Shown here: positions 8,226 through 15,247 of the stretch, piece by piece
Layout of the letters: each line of letters begins with the position of its first letter
How positions within the stretch are numbered: position 1 is the stretch's first letter
Assembly (NCBI RefSeq): GCF_900116425.1
Contig: NZ_FPAS01000001.1
Coordinates: 124,001 to 188,000, forward strand
Reading direction: 5' to 3'
DNA: 64,000 nucleotides
Origin: Lishizhenia tianjinensis
GTDB taxonomy: Bacteria; Bacteroidota; Bacteroidia; Flavobacteriales_D; Crocinitomicaceae
Position numbers and translations under genes: made by a program
Notes under the pieces: model-generated
Seen by the model: the letters and a program-made list of their open reading frames with translations, nothing else
Database searches by the model: none
Told to the model about the DNA's origin: nothing

Positions 8226-9099
8226 TGCAGAGCGTCTGGATAAGGCGGCTTGGGATGATTTTGTAGCGCAACACGGAGCAACTATTTTTTCTACTTCTAC
8301 TTATTTAGATGCTACCGCAGAAAACTGGTTTGTCTATTGGAAAAAGGACGAAAACTGGGGAGTAGCCTTGCCCTATACCGTGCGTTTGGGGATCAAAACC
8401 TTGTACCAACCCTTCTTTAGTCGTTACCAAGAGGTAATCGGAGATGTTCCTGCTGGGAGGTCGGAACTCGAAGAGGTAATAAAACAGCATTTCAAGCGTT
8501 CTATGGTCAACTTCAGACGAGAAATTCCGGAGTGGATTCCTTCTGAAATTTATGTGTACCAAAGTTATGACGAGCAAGCCAAAATTTCTACAAATGCCAA
8601 ACGTCAATTCAAGAAATTTGAGAAGTCGGGTTATAGCATAGAAAAGGAAGCGTTTACACCAGAACACCTCGAGTTTATCACCAATACTTTGGCTGAGAAG
8701 TTAGATTTTTACAAGGGTGATGAGGTAGAAATCATTGACCGCTTGGCCAAGAACTTAAGTGGAACCCAACAGTTGGTGAGTCATGTTGTACGCATTGCCG
8801 GAGAAATTGCAGCGTGTATACTTTTAATGGATTTCGGGCAGCGCCGTATTTACTTAAAGGGAGCAAGTTCTGAAGATTTGAAAAAATTAGGAGCCATGTA
8901 CGCTTTGCTCAACAATGCTAGAGAAGAAGCTGTGGCCCAACATAAAATATTTGATTTTGGTGGATCGCGCGTAGATAGCGTTAAATCCTTCAATTATAAA
9001 TTAGGTGGAGTAGACCAAAAGTATTTTGCTTATCACTATGATAATTCTCCTTTTTGGTTTAAACTCGCACAAAGTTTAAAAGCATGGAAGAAAAAGTAG
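8215..9099 (+). CDS. FemAB/GNAT-fold transferase, 294 aa
   Basis: The protein resembles FemAB-like (BioF2-like) acyl or aminoacyl transferases. The opening W-x-x-F-V-x-x-H-x-x-x-x-I-F-x-x (residues 13-28) is the usual start of this fold. The end has FDFGGSRVDSVKSFNYKLGG, the F-G-G-S-x(n)-F-x-x-K-x-G pattern of the second GNAT half. No signal peptide is present. Family members transfer amino acids to peptidoglycan precursors or acyl groups in exopolysaccharide loci. It is overlapped at the front (11 bases) by the deacetylase and at the end (16 bases) by an SDR, so a shared surface-glycan pathway is likely. Donor and acceptor are unknown. Confidence 0.6.
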   Translation: MLISAERLDKAAWDDFVAQHGATIFSTSTYLDATAENWFVYWKKDENWGVALPYTVRLGIKTLYQPFFSRYQEVIGDVPAGRSELEEVIKQHFKRSMVNFRREIPEWIPSEIYVYQSYDEQAKISTNAKRQFKKFEKSGYSIEKEAFTPEHLEFITNTLAEKLDFYKGDEVEIIDRLAKNLSGTQQLVSHVVRIAGEIAACILLMDFGQRRIYLKGASSEDLKKLGAMYALLNNAREEAVAQHKIFDFGGSRVDSVKSFNYKLGGVDQKYFAYHYDNSPFWFKLAQSLKAWKKK

Positions 9100-9797
9100 T
9101 ATTGATTACAGGTGCCTCAGGTGCATTAGGAACGGCCTTAACGGAACATTTCAGAGCCCAAAGTCACATTAAATTAGTGCTCCACTTCAATGCGAATCCT
9201 ATTTTAAACATAGACAACCAAAACGTTTTACTTACGCAGGCAGACCTTACTCAAGAACATGAGGTGAAAGGGATGATGGCGAAAATAGAGGAGAAGTTTG
9301 GTCGTTTAGATATGCTCATCAACAATGCAGGGATCTCTAAAAGTGCCATTTCTTGGAAAATGTCTAGCGAAGATTTCGATGCTACCTTAAATGTAAACCT
9401 CAAAGCACCTTTCTTAACCAGTAAATACGCCATTCCACTAATGCGTAAGCACAACTGGGGACGTATCGTAAACATCAGTAGCGTAGTGGCGCAAACAGGT
9501 TTTATTGGTACCACAGCCTATGCAGCGTCCAAAGCCGGACTCATCGGTATGACCAAAACCATGAGTAAAGAACTAGCTGCCTTCAACATCACTGTAAACG
9601 CTTTGGCTTTAGGTTATTTCAACAGAGGAATGATAGATGATGTGCCCGAAGAGTTGCGTTCTGAAATCCTAAAAAATGTACCTATGAATCAATTAGGAGA
9701 ACCAGCAACCATCGCCAAAACTTTGGAATTACTCCTCTCAGAAGAAGGAAGCTTCATCACCGGTCAAACCCTCAACCTCAATGGAGGACTATACTAA
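9084..9797 (+). CDS. Short-chain dehydrogenase/reductase, FabG-like, 237 aa
   Basis: Classical SDR with all key motifs: cofactor loop TGASGALG (residues 8-15), NNAG near 81, catalytic Ser in NISSV near 132, and Tyr/Lys in YAASK near 150, with a C-terminal ITGQTLNLNGG. Length and motifs fit 3-oxoacyl-ACP or acetoacetyl-CoA reductases of the FabG/PhaB type, using NAD(P)H. Because it overlaps the FemAB-like gene by 16 bases, it probably serves that envelope pathway, not general fatty acid synthesis. The substrate is not deducible. Confidence 0.75.
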   Translation: MEEKVVLITGASGALGTALTEHFRAQSHIKLVLHFNANPILNIDNQNVLLTQADLTQEHEVKGMMAKIEEKFGRLDMLINNAGISKSAISWKMSSEDFDATLNVNLKAPFLTSKYAIPLMRKHNWGRIVNISSVVAQTGFIGTTAYAASKAGLIGMTKTMSKELAAFNITVNALALGYFNRGMIDDVPEELRSEILKNVPMNQLGEPATIAKTLELLLSEEGSFITGQTLNLNGGLY

Positions 9798-10121
9798 TGC
9801 AGTATGGAGTGTGAGTATGGAGTATGAGCGAATCTAAAATTAGATGTATCGAAATATAGGTTGTCGAGCAAAATATAAGTTATCGAGCGGAGAGCCGTGG
9901 TGAGCGGAGCCGAACTATCGAGATACCGATAATTCAATGACTAAATTTCCAAATCATCAAATTATTGAATCCTTAAATCATTAAATAGTCAACCGCAGGT
10001 TGATGCTTAAATCTATAAATTCACTCAGCGTACTTTGTGTAATCCTCTGCGAACTTTGTGGTTCAGCCACGTCCTATCGGAATCATCAAATCCTTCAAAT
10101 CATCAAATTATTGAATTTGAC
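9798..10121. repeat. Gene-free 324-base spacer filled with repeats (copy 2)
   Basis: Between convergent genes. It contains, in order: a GAGTATGGAGTGTGAGTA tract (9800-9827); a TATCGAGCGGAG/GAGCGGAGCCGAAC segment (about 9870-9925); CAAATCAT/CAAATTATTGAAT words (about 9950-9975); TCAACC-gca-GGTTGA followed by CTTAAATC (about 9990-10015); CTTTGTG...CTCTGCGAACTTTGTGGTT (about 10030-10065), a word type often seen between Bacteroidota genes; and a second CAAATC array ending TTGAATT (about 10083-10120). No open frame of note and no clear terminator were found. Confidence 0.6.
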
Positions 10122-10664
10122 CTACCCCAGCTTCGATTGCGTAACCACCTCAGCCAATAACTCCAATCTTTCTTGATAATGCGGGTTGATATCCCCTTCA
10201 GTTGTATACAAATCAGCATATTGCATAGGAACACTCAAAGGAGCTGTCCAAGCACGCAAGGCTTTGGCAACTGTATCCATGGCATTGATACCATTGATGG
10301 CTTGTACACCACCAGCCCAACACGCAAAACCGATTACTTTACCTTCCAAGTATACTTGATCTTCAGTTTTACCGTATTCCAACCAGTCCAAACAGTTTTT
10401 CATCGCACCTGTCATACCGCCATGGTACAAAGGAGTAATCCAAATATGTATGTCTGTGGCTCTAAACAATTTGTTCATCGCCTCAACAGGAGCAGGCAAA
10501 GTTTCAGGGTTTAGTTTGAAAAGAGGGATGTTAGAATCGGTGATGTTAAAGATCTCCGTCTCACATGCCAAAGTATCAAATTTGTTCTTTAAAAGTGTGC
10601 TAATCTTTGCAGATGTAGACTGAACAACTGGCTCTATAGCTCCGTTAAATATCAATACTTTCAT
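10122..10664 (-). CDS. NADPH-dependent FMN reductase family flavoprotein, 180 aa
   Basis: Flavodoxin-like FMN reductase/azoreductase family: MKVLIFNGA start, phosphate-binding loop region near residues 10-20 (VQSTSAKIS), and the family motif ITPLYHGGMTGAMKNCLDWL around residues 75-100. It reduces flavins or quinone-like substrates with NAD(P)H. I chose ATG 10664, because it makes an ATGA overlap with the stop of the upstream DUF2480 gene and follows a purine-rich AAAAGGAA; ATG 10676 (MEKE extension) is the alternative. Position downstream of superoxide dismutase suggests a part in oxidative-stress defence. Confidence 0.75.
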   Translation of the reverse strand: MKVLIFNGAIEPVVQSTSAKISTLLKNKFDTLACETEIFNITDSNIPLFKLNPETLPAPVEAMNKLFRATDIHIWITPLYHGGMTGAMKNCLDWLEYGKTEDQVYLEGKVIGFACWAGGVQAINGINAMDTVAKALRAWTAPLSVPMQYADLYTTEGDINPHYQERLELLAEVVTQSKLG

Positions 10665-11161
10665 TTCCTTTTCCATATTACTTTGGGTAAACCTACTTCG
10701 CCATACATGAGGGCTTTAACTAGGGGCGAAAGAAGCTGTGTGATTTTAGCATAAACCTCCGGAGGAATTCCGGGTCTGGCTACAATTACAACACGCTCAT
10801 CTTTCAGGTGCGCAAAATTAGTGTTTTCTAATTGCTTTAACCAAGCTTGCAGCTTTAAGTTTTCCATAGGTCCAAAAGATACATTCTGGGCAACCTCCAA
10901 AAAACGAGAGGTTATGGACATAAAAATCCAAGCAGGTAAAATTAATTCATCATCATAGTGCACGGCCACACTTTTTCCCTTAAACACATCTAGGTCTAAG
11001 TTGTTTAAAGTAGTTTTAAATTGTTTTTCTTTTACTATGAGACCCTCATATAAAAGTTCTGCTAAATCAAAACTAACCCATTCTTCTTTTGGGGCGTAAT
11101 CTGCTAGATCCAGCGCTGTAATCTTTGACTTATTGGGTATATTATTGTGAAGGGTATGCAT
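10661..11161 (-). CDS. DUF2480 family protein, 166 aa
   Basis: Matches the Bacteroidota family DUF2480: an early LDLADY...WVSFDLAELLYEG block, then LPAWIFMSITSRF, and a conserved end with a V-x-x-(R)-x-G/C-(x)-P-x-x-Y...L.PLVKALMYGE block. The function of the family is unknown. The frame is open to ATG 11218, but a rho-independent terminator of the upstream sod gene lies inside that extension (11173-11206). The family's usual start fits ATG 11161 (MHTLHNNIPNKSKITALDL). No SD-like site is visible. It couples by ATGA to the FMN reductase gene. Confidence 0.7.
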   Translation of the reverse strand: MHTLHNNIPNKSKITALDLADYAPKEEWVSFDLAELLYEGLIVKEKQFKTTLNNLDLDVFKGKSVAVHYDDELILPAWIFMSITSRFLEVAQNVSFGPMENLKLQAWLKQLENTNFAHLKDERVVIVARPGIPPEVYAKITQLLSPLVKALMYGEVGLPKVIWKRK

Positions 11162-11172
11162 GTTTTGAACAT

Positions 11173-11206
11173 AAAAAAGGGGGAAGTGCAGGATCTCACT
11201 TCCCCC
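11173..11206 (-). terminator. Terminator after superoxide dismutase
   Basis: A perfect 10-bp stem, GGGGGAAGTG and CACTTCCCCC (11179-11188 and 11197-11206), with an 8-base loop, is followed on the minus strand by six T. It lies 17 bases after the sod stop. Confidence 0.9.
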
Positions 11207-11223
11207 GGTGTAAACCATTCGAA

Positions 11224-11847
11224 TTATTTAATTTTCGCCAAGGCTTCTTGATATTTTTTCTCAACTACAGCCCAGTCTAAAACAGACCAGAATGCGTTTA
11301 AGTAATCAGGACGTCTGTTTTGATAATTTAAATAATAAGCATGCTCCCAAACGTCAATTCCAACGATAGGATATCCTTGGCTTGTAGGATTCGTGTCCAT
11401 TAAGGGATTATCTTGATTTGCTGTAGAAGAAACTTCTAATTCACCGTTGAATTTCACCAATAACCAAGCCCATCCAGAACCAAATTGTGTTGCTCCTGCG
11501 TTGTTGAACTGTTCTTGGAAATTTTCGAAACTTCCAAACTTACGAGTGATCGCGTCAGCTAATTCTCCGGTAGGTAAGTTCTGTGGTGTAGGAGATAAAA
11601 TTTCCCAGAATAAGCTGTGGTTGTAATGACCACCACCATTATTTCTTACTGCTGTTGAGTAAGTACTAATATTGCGAAGAATGTCTTCTAGATTGTCGTG
11701 CTGAGCTGGTGTTGCTTCTAAAGCAGCGTTTAATTTATCCACGTAACCTTGGTGGTGTTTACCGTGGTGAATTTTCATTGTTTCTTCGTCAATGTGTGGT
11801 GTTAAAGCGTCGTGTGCATAGGATAATGCAGGCAATGTATATTTCAT
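11224..11847 (-). CDS. sodB: Fe/Mn superoxide dismutase, 207 aa
   Basis: Converts superoxide to peroxide and oxygen in the cytoplasm. Family motifs are all present: H27 in [21 protein letters not shown] with the second His, GSGWAWLL, and the signature DVWEHAYY at 165-172 with metal ligands D165 and H169. Length is typical. Whether it uses Fe or Mn cannot be decided by eye; the symbol sodB is a convention. The gene faces a SufR-like regulator across 203 bases, and its promoter overlaps a perfect inverted repeat (11899-11926). A strong terminator follows. Confidence 0.95.
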   Translation of the reverse strand: MKYTLPALSYAHDALTPHIDEETMKIHHGKHHQGYVDKLNAALEATPAQHDNLEDILRNISTYSTAVRNNGGGHYNHSLFWEILSPTPQNLPTGELADAITRKFGSFENFQEQFNNAGATQFGSGWAWLLVKFNGELEVSSTANQDNPLMDTNPTSQGYPIVGIDVWEHAYYLNYQNRRPDYLNAFWSVLDWAVVEKKYQEALAKIK

Positions 11848-11878
11848 ATTTCTTTGTTTTTTTATTTTTTACTTGCCA

Positions 11879-11909
11879 CAAAATTACAGGGTTCTTGAAA
11901 TAAAACAAG
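11879..11909 (-). promoter_or_regulatory. Promoter of sod (CTTG-N19-TAATTTTG)
   Basis: On the minus strand TAATTTTG (11886 to 11879) matches the -7 consensus TAnnTTTG exactly, and CTTG (11909-11906) sits 19 bases upstream as a -33 box with 3 of 4 matches. The predicted transcript begins about 25 bases before the sod ATG. Confidence 0.65.
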
Positions 11910-11926
11910 TGTTTACTTGTTTTATT
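11899..11926. promoter_or_regulatory. Operator-like perfect inverted repeat between sod and the SufR-like regulator
   Basis: AATAAAACAAGT (11899-11910), loop GTTT, ACTTGTTTTATT (11915-11926): 12 of 12 bases pair. It covers the -33 box of sod, where a bound repressor would block RNA polymerase. The neighbouring divergent winged-helix Fe-S regulator is the obvious candidate to bind it. Confidence 0.65.
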
Positions 11927-12050
11927 GATTCGTTTATCATTTTCGTGACAATTTTTCATGTGCTTTGATTGTGATAGCTCCTGGCTTAATACTAACTTTA
12001 CATCATCATCCTAGTATTAGGTAAGAACAGAACATTAGAAAAGTAGTAGC

Positions 12051-12680
12051 GTGGAAAAAGACAATCTTCTTATAAAGGTATTGGAACAAATCAAATTGCA
12101 TGATGAAATTAATGCAGCCGAGTTGGCGAAAGCTTTGAGTATTACCAAGGAAGGTGCACGTCAGCATTTGTTGAAGTTCGAAAAAGGTGGTTGGATAGAA
12201 GGTTATGCAAATAAGTCGGGTGTTGGTAGACCTGTGCAATATTATAGGTTAACCGAAAAGGGAGATGCGCAATTTCCAGATACACATGCACAAGTTACTG
12301 TAGAACTCTTACAATCTGTAAAAGAACTTTTGGGAGAAAGCGCCTTGGATCAACTCATTGAAAATAGAGAGAAGGTAAACTATCAACGTTATGCTTCCAA
12401 ATTGGATCAGAAGGAAATAGTTGAAGAAAAGTTAAGCCTGTTGAGTCAACTGAGAACCAAAGAAGGTTACATGGCCAGTTGGGAAGAGAAAGACGGGAGC
12501 TACTACTTAATAGAAAATCACTGTCCCATTTGTTCTGCCGCCAGAGAATGTCAAGGTTTTTGCGCTGCGGAGCTCAATAACTTTAAACAATTATTGGGAG
12601 ATGAATTTCAAGTAGAACGCACCAAGCACATACTCAGTGAAGGTAAACGTTGTGTGTACAAGATCACCCCTAAATCTTAA
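12051..12680 (+). CDS. SufR/ArsR-like winged-helix regulator with Cys cluster ligands, 209 aa
   Basis: The N-terminal third (about 5-70) is a winged helix-turn-helix (LAKALSITKEGARQHLLKFE, then GVGRPVQYYRLTEKG as the wing). The C-terminal part carries C158, C161, C167, C171 and C201, in HCPICSAARECQGFC and KRCVYKI. This follows the pattern of SufR-type repressors, which hold a 4Fe-4S cluster and sense iron-sulfur status or oxidative stress. The start is GTG 12051; no better ATG is near. It faces sod and a perfect inverted repeat, so I infer control of sod and itself. No suf genes are in the window, so the target set may differ from cyanobacterial SufR. Confidence 0.75.
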   Translation: MEKDNLLIKVLEQIKLHDEINAAELAKALSITKEGARQHLLKFEKGGWIEGYANKSGVGRPVQYYRLTEKGDAQFPDTHAQVTVELLQSVKELLGESALDQLIENREKVNYQRYASKLDQKEIVEEKLSLLSQLRTKEGYMASWEEKDGSYYLIENHCPICSAARECQGFCAAELNNFKQLLGDEFQVERTKHILSEGKRCVYKITPKS

Positions 12681-12830
12681 TTTTATCTAAAAATATTAGC
12701 ATTTTTATTTCTTGCTATTCTCCTGTTTTACAGCGTGTTTACGTGGTGTTGGAGTTTTATTGTGTCAAGATTTTTGACATTACATTTAAATATCTCAAAA
12801 AAAGTTGTATATTGTGCTAAAATAATTAGC

Positions 12831-13031
12831 ATGGATACAAAAACAAAACAGCGCTTTAGAATTGCCTTGGCAGCTTTATTCATTGCAGGCTCTGCTTATG
12901 TGAGTTTGAGGTGGCTTTTTAAAACTCCACCTATGATTAAAGTATTTGTGCTTTTGGCAAACATGGCCATCATTTATTTAAGTATAGATTTCGTTAAAAA
13001 ACAAAACAGAAAAGACAATTATGGAAAGTAA
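12831..13031 (+). CDS. Small two-helix membrane protein, 66 aa
   Basis: Starts at ATG 12831 (MDTKTKQRFRIALAALFIAG). An upstream in-frame ATG at 12735 would add 32 residues of unlikely composition. Two hydrophobic segments (about residues 10-24 and 31-50) are joined by LRWLFKTPP, with a basic tail. It overlaps the start of the SPFH gene by 11 bases, so the two are probably translated together and may interact in the membrane. No family recognised. Confidence 0.65.
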   Translation: MDTKTKQRFRIALAALFIAGSAYVSLRWLFKTPPMIKVFVLLANMAIIYLSIDFVKKQNRKDNYGK

Positions 13032-13857
13032 AAATTTAGTGAAGTACATCGGATTAGGAGTACTGGCCTTTGTGGCAGTAATCATCTTTTTCAATTCGTG
13101 GCAAGATGTAGAACCGGGTGAAGAAGGTTTTGTGTACAAGCCGTATACAACGGGGGTAGATACTAATGTTACCTATACAGAAGGTACGCGTTTTATTGCT
13201 CCTTGGAACGAGATGATCACCTATAATGTTAGACAATTGTCTAAAGGTTATAACCAAGAGGTGATGGACTTGAACGGTACGGAAGTGAGAGTTGATGTTG
13301 CGGTGAACTATTCTGCACAAAAAGGACACACACCCAATTTGCACTTAAAACACGGTCCGGGGTATGTAAGTTTTATTGATGATAAAGCAAAAGGTGCTAT
13401 AAAAGATGTCATCGGTAGATATACCTACGAACAGGTTTATTCTTCGAAGCGAGAGGTGTTGGAAAATGAGATAGAGGAAATTTTAAAGAATGATTTCCAA
13501 GGAAACTTCATAGAGTTGCATTACGTGGAAATTGCAGATGTGAATTTACCCGAAAACATTGCGCAGCAAATTACAGTGAAGGAAACGCAAAAGCAGAAAA
13601 ACCTTACAGCCAAAGAGAAAGAGAAAGAAGAAGAATATTTGGCCAATGCTAAAATTGAAAAGGCAAGAGGTGACTCAGCATTAGTAGTCTCTGCGCGCTT
13701 TAAAGCTGAAGCTATTCAATTGGAAGCCGAGCAAATTTCTAAAAACCCACAATATATAGAGCTTAAAAAGTGGGAGAAATGGGACGGAACAGGTTCTCCT
13801 TACGGACAAAATAACGTGTTCGGAGATAAGAGTATCAGCATTCTTAAGCCCAACTAA
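13021..13857 (+). CDS. SPFH/prohibitin-like (band 7) membrane protein, 278 aa
   Basis: One N-terminal membrane helix (about 9-26) is followed by an SPFH/band 7 domain: VEPGEEGFVYKP, then FIAPWNEMITYNVRQLSKGYN, RVDVAVNYSA, and a C-terminal helical region rich in K and E with VKETQKQKNLTAKEKEKE. This is prohibitin/HflC-like. Such proteins form large ring or cage assemblies in the cytoplasmic membrane and modulate proteases or membrane domains. A strong terminator follows at 13886. Partner protease not in the window. Confidence 0.85.
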   Translation: MESKNLVKYIGLGVLAFVAVIIFFNSWQDVEPGEEGFVYKPYTTGVDTNVTYTEGTRFIAPWNEMITYNVRQLSKGYNQEVMDLNGTEVRVDVAVNYSAQKGHTPNLHLKHGPGYVSFIDDKAKGAIKDVIGRYTYEQVYSSKREVLENEIEEILKNDFQGNFIELHYVEIADVNLPENIAQQITVKETQKQKNLTAKEKEKEEEYLANAKIEKARGDSALVVSARFKAEAIQLEAEQISKNPQYIELKKWEKWDGTGSPYGQNNVFGDKSISILKPN

Positions 13858-13885
13858 TAGATCCAGTTCAACTACCTAAATCACG

Positions 13886-13931
13886 AAATCCTCCCTTGCC
13901 CTTGCTAAAATAGGGTGGGAGGATTTTTTTT
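13886..13931 (+). terminator. Terminator after the SPFH gene
   Basis: AAATCCTCCC (13886-13895) pairs with GGGAGGATTT (13917-13926), followed by a run of T to 13931. Confidence 0.85.
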
Positions 13932-13954
13932 ATGAAGAATCTTGATTGAAATTT

Positions 13955-14782
13955 TTATTTCGAAAATGTGTGTCCATTTACAGATATGGAAGAACCACTG
14001 CACGTTACTGTTGGACTGTCAGACCCTGGTGTTGCTGGATTTTGGCCACAAGACGTACTTACATCCGTGTAGTCTAATGTCAATGTAGTTCCACTATAGG
14101 TCCAATTGTAATAGAAAGTGACTTTACAAAGAATTTGACAATTACCGCCATATCCTTCAACTATATACGTGATTTTTTGTCCAGACCCATTTGCGTTAAA
14201 AGTGAATTTATCAATGGCGCTGGGATTGTCACAATCGTCAACTGGTCTACTCCAAGTACCAACAATACACGCACTGGAAGAAGAAGAAGAACTTTCTGGT
14301 TCTAATTTTTCAGTTTTTTCACCTGTATCTTCAAAAATACCTTTATCAGGATCCCAATCGTAAATTGCTTTGGGTTTAAATTCAGCTTCCTGACTTGCAA
14401 TGCGTTCTCTACCGTTAGATAAAGAGTAAATATCATTAAAAATAGAAAGCTCCATGTTCTTAGATTTAGGCTCAACATAAGGACTATAATCACTCCAATC
14501 TATATAGAGTTCTACCGTGTTGTCTTCGACTGAGGCCCCCGGTTGGTAGGAGTAATAACTGTAACCATCCGGTTCGTCTTCATCACCAATTCTTCGAGCT
14601 TCGAGATATTCCTCGTCGAGGTTTATACCTATTTCATGTAAAACTATGGCGCATTCTTGACAATCTTCCGGCAATACCAAGCGTATAATATTGGGGAAAT
14701 GTTCGTATTTCCATTTTTTAGTACATCCTCCAAATAAGAAGAGAACTAAAAGGGAACCCAAGAGCAGTGAGGTCTTTTTCAT
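13955..14782 (-). CDS. Lipocalin-like lipoprotein, 275 aa
   Basis: Lipoprotein signal with lipobox FGGC (C20). A middle region contains many acidic and Tyr residues. After a poly-Ser linker (near residue 165-172, EPESSSSSSSACIVGTW), the last 105 residues look like the small Bacteroidota lipocalin-like domain: GTWSRP, then KFTFNANGSGQKITY, FYYNWTYSGTTLTLDY and VNGHTFSK. The domain probably binds a small hydrophobic ligand in the outer envelope; this is inference from the fold. It converges on the SPFH gene. Upstream lies the long repeat-filled spacer before purL. Confidence 0.6.
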   Translation of the reverse strand: MKKTSLLLGSLLVLFLFGGCTKKWKYEHFPNIIRLVLPEDCQECAIVLHEIGINLDEEYLEARRIGDEDEPDGYSYYSYQPGASVEDNTVELYIDWSDYSPYVEPKSKNMELSIFNDIYSLSNGRERIASQEAEFKPKAIYDWDPDKGIFEDTGEKTEKLEPESSSSSSSACIVGTWSRPVDDCDNPSAIDKFTFNANGSGQKITYIVEGYGGNCQILCKVTFYYNWTYSGTTLTLDYTDVSTSCGQNPATPGSDSPTVTCSGSSISVNGHTFSK

Positions 14783-15247
14783 GTTTTAAAAGTAAAGGAG
14801 AAGTAGCACATCAAAAAATGAAACCTAAAAAATACTCACTTTTGGGTACAATACAAGTCAGTATTGAGTGTGAGTAGAGAGTAGGGAGAGTGAGTCGAGA
14901 CAGTATTGAGTGTGAGTAGGGAGTATTGAGGATGTGATTCATTTCAGTTTAGACTAAAGACCGCCAGATGTTTAAGATGAAATAACCCATCATAGTTCTT
15001 TAAATCTTTAAATAATCAACCTTAGGTTGATGCTTAAATCATTAAATCACTTCAACCCGGACTTCAAATCATCAAATCCTTCAAATCCATCAAATCATTC
15101 AAATCCTTGAATTATTGAATTGTTGAATCTTTGAATTTTTGAATCCATTTTACCCCCTCTCCAAATTCCATTGTGAATATCTCTTGATAATTTTATGGAT
15201 ACAACCCAAAGAATAATTATCTTTGCAAAAGATTTTATAACACTTCT
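14783..15247. repeat. Gene-free 465-base spacer with three repeat types (copy 3)
   Basis: Holds no gene. CAGTATTGAGTGTGAGTAG occurs exactly twice, at 14859-14877 and 14901-14919, inside a GAGT-rich tract (14861-14930). Around 15000-15050 comes TTTAAATCTTTAAATAATCAACC-tta-GGTTGATGCTTAAATCATTAAAT, the same hairpin plan as near 7,140 and 9,990. At 15062-15147 a run of CAAATC words at about 9-base spacing changes over to TTGAAT words, so the array can fold back on itself. The last 100 bases hold the purL promoter. Confidence 0.7.
15218..15225 (+). promoter_or_regulatory. Candidate -7 box of purL (TATCTTTG)
   Basis: TATCTTTG is an exact match to TAnnTTTG, 22 bases before the purL ATG. The -33 region is only TTTT/TTTA-like. 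Confidence 0.55.

Noticed and set aside
8305-8667. 120-codon minus-strand open frame opposite the FemAB-like gene
   Set aside because: Antisense shadow; no promoter or recognisable motif, while the plus frame carries the GNAT-like pattern.
12735-12830. Longer start for the 66-residue membrane protein
   Set aside because: The added 32 residues (MFTWCWSFIVSRF...) are unlike a natural N-terminus, and the ATG at 12831 gives the normal basic start before the first helix.
15062-15147. Regularly spaced repeats that might be a CRISPR array
   Set aside because: The words are about 9 bases, without 20-40 base spacers, and no cas gene is in the window.
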